A stretch of 64,000 nt of DNA from Lentilitoribacter sp. Alg239-R112 (GTDB lineage: Bacteria; Pseudomonadota; Alphaproteobacteria; Rhizobiales; Rhizobiaceae), in the NCBI RefSeq assembly GCF_900537175.1, contig NZ_LS999833.1:62001-126000 (forward strand). The letters run 5' to 3'. The notes under the pieces are model-generated. The model saw only the letters and a list, made by a program, of their open reading frames with translations, was not told the origin of the DNA and made no database searches. Both the position numbers and the translations under genes were made by a program. How positions within the stretch are numbered: the first letter of the stretch is position 1; the number at the start of each line of letters is the position of its first letter. This document shows positions 43,090 to 52,727 of the stretch, piece by piece.

Positions 43090-43932
43090 TCACCTGGAAA
43101 GCGGAAATGAAATGCTTGTCACATTTGCTTTAAAGAACGGGAAATAGGCATCTGTGCCGATATGGTTTCCTCCGGTAACGCGCGTTGGGAGGCGATAACC
43201 TGCAAAATTTTGGAACTGCGATAATTCACCGCCAAATGGCTGTTCACGAAACTCTTTCTCAGGGTTTTCGTTGCTCCAGCGTTGAATTATCACACGTTTG
43301 GGCGCGCCCTCCTCATCAACTTCTATATCAACGGCTTGGGTGAACTCACCATATGCTACGATTGCCCGAGCACTGTCATTTGACAAGGCTTCCCATTTCA
43401 CAAACTTATTTGGGAGCAAGCTGGCGGGTGCCCAAAATGAAGCCTCAGCCACAACGCGCCCGAAGGCCGATCGACGTTGATCTGCACTTCCTGCACGTAC
43501 GACCGGAATGAAATTAAACAACCAAAACCTGGTCCATGACGTTTCAGGCGTTGCGCCATCTGAGCCGCTAATTGCACCGGATTTCAGTTTCCATACAAGC
43601 CCGTAAGGAGGCGCAAGTATTTGAGTGGCTTTCATGGGTTTGTAATTGGGAGCATCGATGGTGCCCAATCCCATTTCTCCATTCATTTCAATCTGCACAA
43701 CTCTATGTAAAACAGTGCCCTTCGCAATTGTGTACGTAAAATACCGTTGGGCTGGCTCTGGCAAATCGCGGATCATTTCATGATCAAATACCTGAAACTC
43801 ATCCTCGGACGTGCCTGAAAGCATGTTCCATGCAGCTTGATCGGCGCGATGATCCATCTGCCGCCATGTAGATAAAACGAGGAAAATGGCAACAAGGATT
43901 GCCAACCCATAACCTAACCACATCATCGCCAC
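43090..43932 (-). CDS. DUF6544-like membrane-anchored protein
   Basis: A 280-residue protein with an N-terminal membrane helix (MWLGYGLAILVAIFLVLST) followed by the DUF6544-type sequence: RDLPEPAQRYFTYTIAKG and the later FWAPASLLPNKFVKWE, with a long beta-rich remainder. I hold the family name loosely. Function is unknown. It ends 55 bases from the TetR gene stop on the opposite strand. Confidence 0.72.
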   Translation of the reverse strand: MAMMWLGYGLAILVAIFLVLSTWRQMDHRADQAAWNMLSGTSEDEFQVFDHEMIRDLPEPAQRYFTYTIAKGTVLHRVVQIEMNGEMGLGTIDAPNYKPMKATQILAPPYGLVWKLKSGAISGSDGATPETSWTRFWLFNFIPVVRAGSADQRRSAFGRVVAEASFWAPASLLPNKFVKWEALSNDSARAIVAYGEFTQAVDIEVDEEGAPKRVIIQRWSNENPEKEFREQPFGGELSQFQNFAGYRLPTRVTGGNHIGTDAYFPFFKANVTSISFPLSR

Positions 43933-44107
43933 CTACATAAGACAAATAGCACATATTGGCTGTGCACTTTTGCAATAAGATCCACTCATGTAAAAACACT
44001 CAGTTTGCGATCTACCATGAAGCTATGAAAGATAAAAGTTTCAACCATTTTTATCATCGTAGAAGCCACCCTTTCAGAGCTTAACTCCTTGCATGAAAAA
44101 ATGAAAT

Positions 44108-44524
44108 TCACTTATCCATCGAAGCTACAAATGAGGGTTTTACGTTATAGAGATAGGCCATAATTTCACCCTCATCGGTTTGAACGGTAACAGGTACACG
44201 CCTGTAGCCTTCGCCTTCAAACTCATCCAGTCGCCACCAGTAGGCTGGCAAGTCTTTGGATTTGAATATTTGTACGGGAATATCATCGCCATTCGGGTCC
44301 AGAATGAGGGCTGGCAGGCCGATATGGGCTCCCTTGCTTGCATGGGTCAAATATCCGCGCACCGTGCCAGCACTCCACGTACCTACCATTCCGTCCATCT
44401 GATTAGAATTCACCTCCCCCGGCGCGAGCGTGCCGTAAGATGCCAATGTTGTTTCCAACGAGACTTCTGAACTGATTTGGGAATGGTGAGTGGTGTTAGA
44501 ATCCATTGGGAAAATCCATATCAT
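44108..44524 (-). CDS. Gamma-glutamylcyclotransferase (AIG2-like) protein
   Basis: A 138-residue member of the GGCT/AIG2 fold. Seen: LASYGTLAPGEVNS, where YGTL is the family hallmark, GLPALILDPNGD in the middle, and the catalytic glutamate region LDEFEGEGYRRVPV. Such enzymes release 5-oxoproline from gamma-glutamyl compounds. The first 25 residues have no clear domain. ATG at 44524; an in-frame ATG six codons later (44506) would give a shorter start. Stand-alone gene. Confidence 0.82.
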   Translation of the reverse strand: MIWIFPMDSNTTHHSQISSEVSLETTLASYGTLAPGEVNSNQMDGMVGTWSAGTVRGYLTHASKGAHIGLPALILDPNGDDIPVQIFKSKDLPAYWWRLDEFEGEGYRRVPVTVQTDEGEIMAYLYNVKPSFVASMDK

Positions 44525-44703
44525 TTAAAAACTACAGCCCTAGCCTATCGCATGGTCTTTATATTTTCTCAAATAAAACATATTACCGTACCGACTTTGC
44601 TTCACCTCAAAAAATCCATTTGAAATATCAAGTTGATTACAGGCTGCCATAGAATAACCATTTTACCATTTAGTGTAGTTTCACCCACAATATGAGGTAT
44701 CTG

Positions 44704-44946
44704 ATGAAGATTTTTTTATACATTATTGGCGGATTTGCCTTTATCGCACCGATTATTCTTTGGCTCTTTGCAGCTGGTATGTCGTGCGCTTATGTGACCA
44801 GCGCTACAAATTGTGGCGCATCGTTTGAAGATTTTCTGGATTGGGAATTTTTAACCATCGCAGCGTTACCTTGGTTTGTCGCTCTGATTTGTTTTTTTAT
44901 CGCAGGCCGTTATCGCCCCAAAGTGAAATCAGGGAACAAAGCCTAG
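44704..44946 (+). CDS. Small hypothetical membrane protein
   Basis: An 80-residue protein with two helices (about residues 2-26 and 45-68), a cysteine-containing loop (GMSCAYVTSATNCGASFED) between them, and a basic tail (GRYRPKVKSGNKA). No family recognised. The ATG at 44704 is preceded by GAGGT at good spacing; the ATG at 44692 belongs to that leader. Transcribed alone. Confidence 0.6.
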   Translation: MKIFLYIIGGFAFIAPIILWLFAAGMSCAYVTSATNCGASFEDFLDWEFLTIAALPWFVALICFFIAGRYRPKVKSGNKA

Positions 44947-44983
44947 CTTAAATCTAAACTCACATTGATCAATTTCATTGATT

Positions 44984-45055
44984 AGAGCATCACGATTTGT
45001 CATTTGATTTTATGCTCTTATCTTGATTAGCTCCGAATATGATTCAGGGAATCAT
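44984..45055. repeat. Paired dyads resembling a Rhizobiales intergenic element
   Basis: AGAGCAT (44984-44990) pairs with ATGCTCT (45012-45018), and ATGATTC-AGG-GAATCAT occurs at 45039-45055. The AGAGCAT/ATGATTC wording is reminiscent of palindromic intergenic repeats in Hyphomicrobiales. It lies in the leader of the DHDPS-like gene. Confidence 0.35.
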
Positions 45056-45077
45056 GCTTCAGTTATGAGAATCTATT

Positions 45078-45971
45078 ATGTCATTATTTAACGGTCTATC
45101 AGCTTTTCCAATAACCCCTGCAAATGAAGCTGGCATGGTCGATACAAACGCGCTTAAGGGCTTGCTTGAAAGATTAGTCCACGCGCGCGTGCAATCTATT
45201 GGCTTACTGGGCAGCACAGGCACGTATGCATTTTTATCTCGCAGCGAACGCAAAAGAGCGGTCGAAGCTGCCGTCACACAAGTTGCGGGCCGCACACCGC
45301 TGATTGTAGGTGTTGCTGCCCTGCGCACGAGCGAGGCAATACGCCTGGCAAAAGACGCAAAAGAGACAGGTGCGGATGCATTATTGATGGCGCCTATGTC
45401 CTACACCCCCTTAATGGATGAGGAGGTTTATCAGCATTATCTAGCTGTTGCAGCGGCAACTGATCTGCCACTTTGTATTTATAACAATCCAGGCACAACG
45501 AATTTCAAATTTTCATACAAACTGATTGAGCGTTTGGCGAAAATTGAAACGATACAGGCCATTAAAATGCCGCTACCGGCGGATGGCGATTTTAAACTTG
45601 AGCTCGCTACCCTGCGCGAGAATGTGCCACGTGATTTTTCCATTGGTTACAGTGGAGATTGGGGTTGCCCAAGAGCTATGCTGGCTGGAGCCGACAGCTG
45701 GTACAGCGTTGTTGCCGGAATTTTACCTGAAGCAACGCTCAATCTTGCAGACATAGCAGCATCCGGCAATGAGAAAAAAATAGCCGAAATTGAAGCCATC
45801 TTTAAGCCGCTTTGGGTTCTGTTCCAAGAGTTTGGTAGCTTGAGAGTGACATATACAATCGCAAATTTGCTGTTATTGACTGATGCAAAACCACCTTTGC
45901 CAATCCTACCGCTTGGCAAAACTGAACAAGACCATATTGCAGCTGCGCTGGAAGCTTTCAATGTGCTCTGA
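45078..45971 (+). CDS. Dihydrodipicolinate synthase family protein
   Basis: A 297-residue TIM-barrel class I lyase of the DapA family. Seen: the GSTGTYAFLSR substrate loop, the tyrosine in LCIYNNPGTT (Tyr135), and the Schiff-base lysine in AIKMPLP (Lys163). Divergence from core DapA (for example AIKMPLPADGDF in place of the usual IKD/IKE patterns) suggests a sugar- or keto-acid aldolase rather than the lysine enzyme. Preceded by a hairpin-rich leader. Single gene. Confidence 0.85.
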   Translation: MSLFNGLSAFPITPANEAGMVDTNALKGLLERLVHARVQSIGLLGSTGTYAFLSRSERKRAVEAAVTQVAGRTPLIVGVAALRTSEAIRLAKDAKETGADALLMAPMSYTPLMDEEVYQHYLAVAAATDLPLCIYNNPGTTNFKFSYKLIERLAKIETIQAIKMPLPADGDFKLELATLRENVPRDFSIGYSGDWGCPRAMLAGADSWYSVVAGILPEATLNLADIAASGNEKKIAEIEAIFKPLWVLFQEFGSLRVTYTIANLLLLTDAKPPLPILPLGKTEQDHIAAALEAFNVL

Positions 45972-46036
45972 TTGTGATTTAGCACGTCACATGCTAGATG
46001 TGAGCTATCATACTTATCAAATATAAGGCTAATTCA

Positions 46037-46504
46037 ATGCGCATATTACTTCGCCTCATCACCCACGGAATCGCACTTGCTATTGGCTTTGCAGGTGGTA
46101 TTTACGCACTGCCTATACTCATAGCTCCACCGAGTGTTGATCGCGCCATGCTTGAGACATCGGCCAAAGATGCGACTTACCAGACAAGCTTTATACGTGA
46201 ACTTAAAGGCAGTGATTTTTTACATTGGGGTGAAGGTGATGTGAGTATCTCAATGGATAAGATCGTTCACCAAGGCACAATGGCACCTGGTCCGGACTAT
46301 AAAATCTATCTTACGAAGGAGTTCGTTGAAGATGAGGATAGTTTTAATGCGATTAAAGCCAACTCCTTGCGGGTTGGCGAGGTAAAGACCTTTGATGGTT
46401 TTATTGCTGATTTGGGAAATGATGTTGATGTCGAGGCGTACAACACCGTAGTTATATGGTGTGAAACTTTTGGTGAATTCATCACCGCCGCAAAATATAG
46501 GTAA
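46037..46504 (+). CDS. DM13-domain membrane-anchored protein
   Basis: A 155-residue protein with an N-terminal membrane anchor (ALAIGFAGGIYALPILI) and a DM13 domain (about residues 55-152): LKGSDFLHWGEGDV, YKIYLTKEF and a late VVIWCETFGEFITAAKY with the conserved cysteine and EFG. DM13 is thought to bind cytochrome-like redox partners or to be an electron-transfer module; the function is not established. It converges on a small membrane protein gene four bases away. Confidence 0.85.
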   Translation: MRILLRLITHGIALAIGFAGGIYALPILIAPPSVDRAMLETSAKDATYQTSFIRELKGSDFLHWGEGDVSISMDKIVHQGTMAPGPDYKIYLTKEFVEDEDSFNAIKANSLRVGEVKTFDGFIADLGNDVDVEAYNTVVIWCETFGEFITAAKYR

Positions 46505-46508
46505 TGAT

Positions 46509-46982
46509 CTAATTGCACTGTTTTGCAATAACATTGCAATTATCATCTCTAAAATATGTGCAGCCCGCCTCAGTTGTAACTGCTGCACATGATCCACCAA
46601 TGTAACTATCGTCAAAATTTTTGCCACCAAGCTGCGCGTTGACCAAAAATAAAATAAGAACGACAACCCAGGCTATCACAAAGCCCACCACGATGTTGCG
46701 CTTAACTTCATCTGATTTCCAAAGCAGGTAGATTGCCAAAGGGAAAAGTATGAGCGGATATATTGCGTTACCAAGACTGAACCCGCCGGCAAAAAACAAA
46801 ATCACGACGCCAATGGCAATTCCGATCCTCATATTTTTTTCAAATATAGCAGTTTTCCAAAGGCCAAAAAGCCCAATAGGAGCAAAGGCCAACAGCCAAG
46901 CAATCAGAAGTGCTTTCCGGTTATACCAAGGTATTTGTTTTTCTGGCTCTTTATCTGACACACTCGCCCCCATTCCACTCAA
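46509..46982 (-). CDS. Hypothetical membrane protein with C-terminal cysteine-rich tail
   Basis: A 157-residue protein with four hydrophobic segments (about residues 26-46, 51-68, 75-90 and 97-112) and a tail after them rich in cysteine (GGSCAAVTTEAGCTYFRDDNCNV), suggesting an extracytoplasmic disulfide-bonded end. No family recognised. The ATG opens MSGMGASVSDKEPEKQ. It lies between the DM13 gene (convergent) and a TetR gene on the same strand. Confidence 0.6.
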   Translation of the reverse strand: MSGMGASVSDKEPEKQIPWYNRKALLIAWLLAFAPIGLFGLWKTAIFEKNMRIGIAIGVVILFFAGGFSLGNAIYPLILFPLAIYLLWKSDEVKRNIVVGFVIAWVVVLILFLVNAQLGGKNFDDSYIGGSCAAVTTEAGCTYFRDDNCNVIAKQCN

Positions 46983-47036
46983 TTATGACAAATGCACAAT
47001 TTTCACGCAATATTTAAGTTCTGCCCTTGCCAGAGC

Positions 47037-47681
47037 TTAGCTTGTTTTGCGGTCCCGAAGCACATTATCTATTGTATGATCGATAAAATCTTCCAGCTCG
47101 TTTTCAACAAGAAACTCATGGTAGAACGGATCACAGAGCATAGATGACAGACCTGCAATAGTTGAAAGGATCTGCAGGCGGAGCATTTTGGGGTCAATTT
47201 GGCTACTCCATCCTTTGCTCTGAGCATTTTTTATTGCTACCAATTGCTTCTCTGACAAACAAGCAATTGCTGATTTCAATGTATCATCGGCGTGTCGCGT
47301 AACATCGGGATTTCGCATCGCCATAAACAGCTTAGGATTGCTCTTCGCCCACTCCACATCTGCTTTGATCATGGCGCGTAAATGCGCGCAAGGTTCCGGT
47401 GGTGAGAGTAGATCCTCGAGATCAATTTGATCTTTGTCCTCATGTTTTTGAGCAACCTTTTGTGTCGCGACAATCATATCGCTATAGCCCTTTGTTGCAA
47501 CGGCTGTGAGCAATGCCGCTTTGTTTGAGAAGTGGCGCGCTGGAGCGCCGTGCGAGACACCCAACTCTCGAGCTAGTTGCCTGAGACTCAAGTTTTCCAC
47601 GCCGTTTTTCGCAATAAATTCAACGGCTTTATCCATTAAGTCCGCTCTTAAATTGCCATGATGATAATTTGATGTTGTCAA
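47037..47681 (-). CDS. TetR/AcrR-family regulator
   Basis: A 214-residue regulator with an N-terminal helix-turn-helix: NYHHGNLRADLMDKAVEFI, LRQLARELGVSHGAPARHFSNK, as in the YHHG(D/N)LR subgroup. The start is a TTG at 47681 chosen because the YHHGNLR motif should lie near residue 5; the ribosome-binding site is weak. ATGTTGTCA occurs just upstream (47672-47680) and again at 47706-47714, possible self-operator sites. Convergent with no obvious target nearby; the divergent gene is a chemoreceptor 380 bases away. Confidence 0.85.
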   Translation of the reverse strand: MTTSNYHHGNLRADLMDKAVEFIAKNGVENLSLRQLARELGVSHGAPARHFSNKAALLTAVATKGYSDMIVATQKVAQKHEDKDQIDLEDLLSPPEPCAHLRAMIKADVEWAKSNPKLFMAMRNPDVTRHADDTLKSAIACLSEKQLVAIKNAQSKGWSSQIDPKMLRLQILSTIAGLSSMLCDPFYHEFLVENELEDFIDHTIDNVLRDRKTS

Positions 47682-48062
47682 CGCCTATATTCAACCCTGC
47701 ATCTTATGTTGTCATCGTCAACTTCTAGTAAACCTACTATGAAATGCAAGCAAAACATGTTATGCAAAGAAAAGGAGCCGAGATACACACATGTATTTTC
47801 ACCACCCTCACAAGATCGCCGCAAACCCTGCTCTATGCCCTCCATCCGAGATCAAGCAATAGTTTCTTGAGTGCTACTTATACGCGAACACCCTAAATCT
47901 GTTGATTACAATCCAGTATAGTTCATTAAGTTATCATCAATACATTCTCCATAACTATTGGCACTAGGCAAAAGGCATTTTTGTGAGATGTGCCGAGAAT
48001 GCGCAAATGAATTGTCGCCACCTATTGCCATCAAATCTTTGCAAATAATTACAGGTAATTTC
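47682..48062. other. Intergenic region between TetR and a chemoreceptor gene
   Basis: The 381-base gap holds repeated ATGTTGTCA (47706-47714, echoing the TetR start), and a 23-codon frame at 47791-47862 behind AAGGAG with overly long spacing (13 bases) that I do not call a gene. Toward the right end only AGGTAA before the chemoreceptor ATG is notable. Confidence 0.4.
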
Positions 48063-50591
48063 ATGCGTCTCTCCCACCAATTGTTAATCGCAATGTCTCT
48101 TGCAACGATTATTGCTATCGCCGCAACCAGCATCACTAGCGTATTTGTAGCATCTGATAGCCTTGAGAAAGCCTATGGGGATAAACTATCTGCCATTGCA
48201 GATGGCAGACGAAATCAGCTTGAAACCTACCTGCAGGGCCTTGATGATAAGCTAAGTGGGCTGGCCAAGAACGAGGTATCTTTAGCTGCGCTGAACATGT
48301 TTAAAATCGGTATCGAGCAAGTTAAAACAGATAATCCGACTGAAGCTTTACAAGGTTTAATAAATATCGAACGAGAAAGAGATGCGCTGGTAGCGTTTTA
48401 CAAAGAAACCGGCACAATGGGATATGCGACCCAACTCAATAAATTCGGACCTACTTTAGATCAGTTTGCAACGGAAAATGCTCTCAATGATTTTTATCTT
48501 ATCAACAAAAACGGCATGGTTGTTTACACCTCTAAAGCTGGTGATGAAATCGGAACAAACTTGATAGATGGACCTTATGCTGAAACAAAACTCGGCATTT
48601 TGAACAAGCATATCACAGAGGCGGCTGTTGCAAAGATGGAACAAGCCGCAGGTGGTGAAGAAAATACAGTGGAAATTGAAGAGCAAGGTGGCGTCAAGGA
48701 CACAAATCAGGTTTTTCTGGAAGATTTTGCACCATATGAATTAGCTGACAATAAACCTGTAGCATTTATTGGCTTGCCGGTCGTCGATGCAAATCAATTT
48801 TTCTACGGTTCAATCATCGTGCAAGTCCCGCAAAAACAGATAGCGGCCATACTGAATAACCCAACGGGCCTTGGTAAAACCGGAGAGACAATACTTACAT
48901 CTCCTGATGGCACACTCCTGCTGGATTCATGGCTAACTGATGAGTATGACCCACTAAATACAAAAATTGACCTGACCGCGTTCCCGAAAGTTGAAGGTCG
49001 CGAGGTTGTTCAAGGAACCATTACTGATTACCGCGACATGACAGCTATGATATCGATTGCTGATGTGCATTACGATGGCGCAACATGGCATCTCGCTGCT
49101 GTTATAAATAAAGACGAGGCGCTTGAGGGCACCATCGAAATGGAAATTGCGATTGCGACAGTAGCCGCGATCACACTAATCGCCGCCCTCGCCTTTGCAT
49201 TCTGGTTTGCGCGCAGCATTACACGTCCAATCAGTGCAGTTATTGGAAATATGAAAGAATTGTCTTCTGGTAATACTGAGTTTGAACTAAATGGCATGAC
49301 ACGTAAGGATGAAGTTGGCGATATCGTTCGCTCTGTTGAAGGTTTCCGCCAAGCTGCAATTGACAAAATCCGTATCGAAGAAGACGCACTGGCGAACCGT
49401 TCACAAAGTGAAAAAGATCGCGCAGCAAACGAAGAAGAGCGTATACGCAGTGCAGCCGAAGTCACACAGACCGTTGACCAATTAGCAAAAGGTCTGGAGA
49501 CACTTGCTTCTGGCAATCTGGTTTCAACACTCGACCAACCATTTATGGAGAGTATGGAATCCGTTCGCCACAACTTTAATACGTCTCTTGGAAAACTACG
49601 CGAAGCCCTTGCCAGTATTGATACAGGCGCTAGCTCAATCCGTAATGTGTCCTCAGAAATTTCGGCAGCCACGGGTGACCTTTCAAGCCGCACTGAACGC
49701 CAGGCCGCATCTTTGGAAGAAGCTGCAGCTGCAGTTCAAGAGTTGACAGAAAATGTACGTAGTGCAGCAGGTCAAGCACAAGAAGCCGCAACATTGGCAA
49801 AATCGGCGAAAACGGATACTGACCAATCAAGTCAGGTTGTATCTGATGCAATGAGTGCAATGAGCCGCATTGAACAAGCATCACACGATATTGGTGGCAT
49901 CATCAATGTGATTGATGAGATTGCATTCCAAACGAATCTTCTTGCACTCAATGCAGGTGTTGAAGCGGCCCGTGCCGGCGAGGCAGGCAAAGGCTTTGCC
50001 GTTGTTGCACAGGAGGTTCGCGAACTTGCTGGCCGCTCTGCGGAAGCTGCAAAGGAGATAAAAAGCCTAATTGATACATCCAATAACGAAGTTGATCAGG
50101 GCGTAAAACTGGTAAAAGAAACCGGTGAAGTGCTTGAAAAAATCTCAACGAACGTCTCCGATATCGATACACGTATCAGCCAAGTTGCTAACAGCACGAG
50201 TGAACAACTCGATAGTATCGAGACGGTGAACTCAAGCGTAAGCGAACTCGACCAACGTATCCAACAAAATGCTGCAATGGCAGAAGAAACAACAGCTGCA
50301 ACCGGCCACCTAGTCGAAGAGATTGATAGTTTGGCACAAATGGTTAACGCCTTTGATATTGGAACAGACAGTAAATCTGCCAACTCAAGCGCAGCAAGAA
50401 GCACATCAAACAAAACAACCAACGACAATGGGCTAAAACAAATGGCTGCAAAAATGAAGACAACAGCCCCTGCCCCCAAAGTGACTGCAAAACCAACGCC
50501 TCAACCGGTCGCAAATAAAGCACCAATTGCAGCTGCAACAAATGCTGCCGTCGCCCACGTGCAGGATGATGATGATTGGGACGAATTTTAA
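48063..50591 (+). CDS. Methyl-accepting chemotaxis protein with CheR-binding tail
   Basis: An 842-residue chemoreceptor. Order: membrane helix ([20 protein letters not shown]), periplasmic sensor of about 330 residues resembling a Cache fold, second helix ([19 protein letters not shown]), HAMP ([18 protein letters not shown]), more HAMP-like coiled coil, then the signalling tip [19 protein letters not shown] followed by [14 protein letters not shown] flexible Ala/Pro/Lys linker ends in DWDEF, a W-x-x-F pentapeptide of the CheR/CheB tether type. Start at the ATG at 48063 behind AGGTAA; the open frame upstream is leader. The ligand is unknown. Confidence 0.92.
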   Translation: MRLSHQLLIAMSLATIIAIAATSITSVFVASDSLEKAYGDKLSAIADGRRNQLETYLQGLDDKLSGLAKNEVSLAALNMFKIGIEQVKTDNPTEALQGLINIERERDALVAFYKETGTMGYATQLNKFGPTLDQFATENALNDFYLINKNGMVVYTSKAGDEIGTNLIDGPYAETKLGILNKHITEAAVAKMEQAAGGEENTVEIEEQGGVKDTNQVFLEDFAPYELADNKPVAFIGLPVVDANQFFYGSIIVQVPQKQIAAILNNPTGLGKTGETILTSPDGTLLLDSWLTDEYDPLNTKIDLTAFPKVEGREVVQGTITDYRDMTAMISIADVHYDGATWHLAAVINKDEALEGTIEMEIAIATVAAITLIAALAFAFWFARSITRPISAVIGNMKELSSGNTEFELNGMTRKDEVGDIVRSVEGFRQAAIDKIRIEEDALANRSQSEKDRAANEEERIRSAAEVTQTVDQLAKGLETLASGNLVSTLDQPFMESMESVRHNFNTSLGKLREALASIDTGASSIRNVSSEISAATGDLSSRTERQAASLEEAAAAVQELTENVRSAAGQAQEAATLAKSAKTDTDQSSQVVSDAMSAMSRIEQASHDIGGIINVIDEIAFQTNLLALNAGVEAARAGEAGKGFAVVAQEVRELAGRSAEAAKEIKSLIDTSNNEVDQGVKLVKETGEVLEKISTNVSDIDTRISQVANSTSEQLDSIETVNSSVSELDQRIQQNAAMAEETTAATGHLVEEIDSLAQMVNAFDIGTDSKSANSSAARSTSNKTTNDNGLKQMAAKMKTTAPAPKVTAKPTPQPVANKAPIAAATNAAVAHVQDDDDWDEF

Positions 50592-50604
50592 ATATCAGCC
50601 CCCG

Positions 50605-50640
50605 CTAGAAATTATCTCCTTATACCCAAAGGAGTTCTAG
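50605..50640 (+). promoter_or_regulatory. Bulged hairpin in the chemoreceptor 3' region
   Basis: CTAGAA (50605-50610) pairs with TTCTAG (50635-50640) and CTCCTT (50616-50621) with AAGGAG (50629-50634), with a five-base bulge on one side. It lies just before the intrinsic terminator. Confidence 0.4.
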
Positions 50641-50644
50641 CATC

Positions 50645-50677
50645 CCGCCAGTGAACACTTCACTGGCGGTTTTTTTT
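50645..50677 (+). terminator. Intrinsic terminator of the chemoreceptor gene
   Basis: CCGCCAGTGAA (50645-50655) and TTCACTGGCGG (50659-50669) form an 11-bp stem with a 3-base loop, followed by eight T (50670-50677). Confidence 0.9.
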
Positions 50678-50768
50678 CATCCGAAACATCTCCAAAATTA
50701 ATTTTAAACTTGTTCCCCCGGTTCGTTCTTAAGACACCGTAAACGTATTTTTACTAGAGTAGAATGTA

Positions 50769-51122
50769 ATGAATATCTGGATCATATCAGCCTCTGTTTT
50801 TGCTTCTCTTGGTGCGCTTTCCTTTGCTGTGCGTTCGTCGCGCAAAGTCAACGACATGAACAAACATGTGGACAGTTTATCGGCACAAATAAAGCAACAA
50901 TCGGCTGCATTTGAAGATGCAAAATCAGCGCTACAAGAGCTCAAAAATGAAGTCTATGGTAATTCACGACGCGAACAACCAACTGCTAATATCACATCAA
51001 CAGACCCTATTATTCCAATTTCTACCGAACAAGCAGAAAGCCTTCGTAACACCGCACAAATCATGCAGGACGCTGCAGCAGCGCCGGAATATGATGATCC
51101 AAAAAAGTGGGATGATGTTTGA
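50769..51122 (+). CDS. Small membrane-anchored coiled-coil protein
   Basis: A 117-residue protein with one N-terminal membrane helix (IWIISASVFASLGALSFAV), a coiled-coil stretch (KVNDMNKHVDSLSAQIKQQ continuing to ALQELKNEV, about residues 26-62), and a low-complexity acidic C-terminus (PEYDDPKKWDDV). No family recognised. It stands between two intrinsic terminators, so it is its own transcription unit. Confidence 0.65.
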   Translation: MNIWIISASVFASLGALSFAVRSSRKVNDMNKHVDSLSAQIKQQSAAFEDAKSALQELKNEVYGNSRREQPTANITSTDPIIPISTEQAESLRNTAQIMQDAAAAPEYDDPKKWDDV

Positions 51123-51225
51123 ATTCCGTTAACTTTTAACAACTAAAAGAGTACTTAAGTCAACTAAAACTATACTTTTTTATACTTGTATATACTGATC
51201 AAAATTTAGTAGTGCGTAGAATTAA

Positions 51226-51273
51226 CCCGCCAATGGAAAGCAAGTAATGCGTCTTTCCGCTGGCGGGTTTTTT
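51226..51273 (+). terminator. Intrinsic terminator of the small coiled-coil gene
   Basis: CCCGCCAATGGAAAG (51226-51240) pairs with CTTTCCGCTGGCGGG (51253-51267) with two internal mismatches and is followed by six T (51268-51273). It resembles the terminator at 50645 in its CCGCCA/TGGCGG stem. It is about 100 bases beyond the gene. Confidence 0.85.
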
Positions 51274-51340
51274 CATGCCACCCCGACATGAACATGTAAT
51301 CCAGCATTCAAGAACATATTAGGGGGGTATTTGTGAAAAT

Positions 51341-51754
51341 CTATATGCGGCGCACCATCAGTTTGCCATTTTCCTTAAAGTTGGTGAAACCAAATTGCCG
51401 GTAAAGCGCGTGCGCGTTATCAGTACCTAATATAAAGTTCGAAACGTTACGCAAGTCCGGATGATCTAAAATGGCGGTCATCAGCATCTTTGCAACGCCC
51501 TTGCCACGAGCTTCTTCAAACACAAAAAGATCGAAAATATAGGCCATAAATGCATGATCTGTGACCACGCGGGCAAAGCCAATTTGCTTGCCTTCATCAA
51601 GGGCAACAAAGCAGACCGAGTTTTCAAAACTTGTACGGATAGCAAATGGCGAACGCCCTGCCCCCCAGTAAGTTCCCTGTAGAAAAGAGCAAACACGGTC
51701 AAATTCGATCAGTCTCTGATCGGTTGAAATTGTAATCGTTTTATTAGCTTCCAT
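51341..51754 (-). CDS. GNAT-family N-acetyltransferase
   Basis: A 137-residue GNAT: FARVVTDHAFMAYIFDLFV then the acetyl-CoA-binding RGKGVAKMLMTAIL (R/Q-x-x-G-x-G/A pattern), and LGTDNAHALYRQFGF near the end. It resembles small acetyltransferases acting on amino groups of metabolites or proteins; substrate unknown. Start ATG at 51754. It is a lone gene. Confidence 0.9.
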   Translation of the reverse strand: MEANKTITISTDQRLIEFDRVCSFLQGTYWGAGRSPFAIRTSFENSVCFVALDEGKQIGFARVVTDHAFMAYIFDLFVFEEARGKGVAKMLMTAILDHPDLRNVSNFILGTDNAHALYRQFGFTNFKENGKLMVRRI

Positions 51755-51889
51755 AAAATCCTCATACCAAGCAAAGCTTTTGCGAGGATTGAGGTGACAA
51801 AATCATGAATGTGAACGGCTCTGGTTGCTAATGTGCGCACAACAGATCCGTGGATGACAAGCGCACTCTATGCATGTTAAAGCGATGAT

Positions 51890-52600
51890 ATGAGGGAACT
51901 TCCACCACGGCATGCGCCATTGAAATTGTCTGCTTCAAGGCCTATTAAACCGCTATTAGATTACAACCCACCGCAGGCTCCACTCGACATTATCTATGGC
52001 GATGATGATATTTTGGTTCTCAATAAGCCCGAGGGCCTTTTAACGGTGGAAGGCAAGCATGAAGACCATAAGGACTGTCTTGAGGCACGAGCCGTTGCAG
52101 ATTTCCCAACCGCACGCATCGTTCACCGTCTGGATATGCACACATCTGGCCTTATTGTTTTGGCGCTGCACGCTGGTGCGCTACGACATCTAAGCCGCCA
52201 GTTCGAACTTCGCAGAACGGAAAAGAGTTATGAGGCGCTGGTTTGGGGTACGATGATCTATAATGAGGGCATTATTGATTACCCTTTACGATGTGATTGG
52301 GATAAACGCCCGTTGCAAATGGTGGACTGGGAGCAAGGCAAACCCTGCGAAACATATTATAAATTGATCGATTGGAAAGACGGCGTCAGCCGTGTGCTAT
52401 TGTGCCCCAAAACCGGGCGCTCTCACCAATTGCGCGTACACATGCTCGCCCTCGGACACCCTATATTAGGCGATGAGTTCTACGCCGATGGCGAAGCTCT
52501 CGCTGCATCGCCTAGACTCTGCCTGCACGCAAAAAAACTGACAGTCGAGCACCCGATCACCGGCGCGATGATGACATTTGAGAGTGCAGTTGAGTTTTAA
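51890..52600 (+). CDS. RluA-family pseudouridine synthase
   Basis: A 236-residue pseudouridine synthase of the RluA family. The catalytic aspartate is Asp82 in HRLDMHTSGL, preceded by DDILVLNKPEGLLTVEG and followed by VLLCPKTGRSHQLRVHM, all diagnostic. It isomerises uridine in tRNA or 23S rRNA; substrate specificity (RluA versus RsuA/YmfC-like) cannot be decided. No S4 domain is seen. Stand-alone gene. Confidence 0.9.
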   Translation: MRELPPRHAPLKLSASRPIKPLLDYNPPQAPLDIIYGDDDILVLNKPEGLLTVEGKHEDHKDCLEARAVADFPTARIVHRLDMHTSGLIVLALHAGALRHLSRQFELRRTEKSYEALVWGTMIYNEGIIDYPLRCDWDKRPLQMVDWEQGKPCETYYKLIDWKDGVSRVLLCPKTGRSHQLRVHMLALGHPILGDEFYADGEALAASPRLCLHAKKLTVEHPITGAMMTFESAVEF

Positions 52601-52727
52601 AAACGCACATCAAAATGCATTTTCGATAAAGTTTTTTTTAGGTAAAAAACAATACTTCGCTCTAGTCAGTTGTAGAAATTTGAAATATATTTAATTCAAA
52701 CACCTTCCCAAATGAGAGATTCTTCAT

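Noticed and set aside
43999..44095. Short frames (up to 19 codons) between the DUF6544-like and GGCT genes
   Set aside because: No ribosome-binding site and no conserved pattern.
47791..47862. 23-codon frame behind AAGGAG between TetR and the chemoreceptor
   Set aside because: The ribosome-binding site is 13 bases away and no family resemblance is seen.
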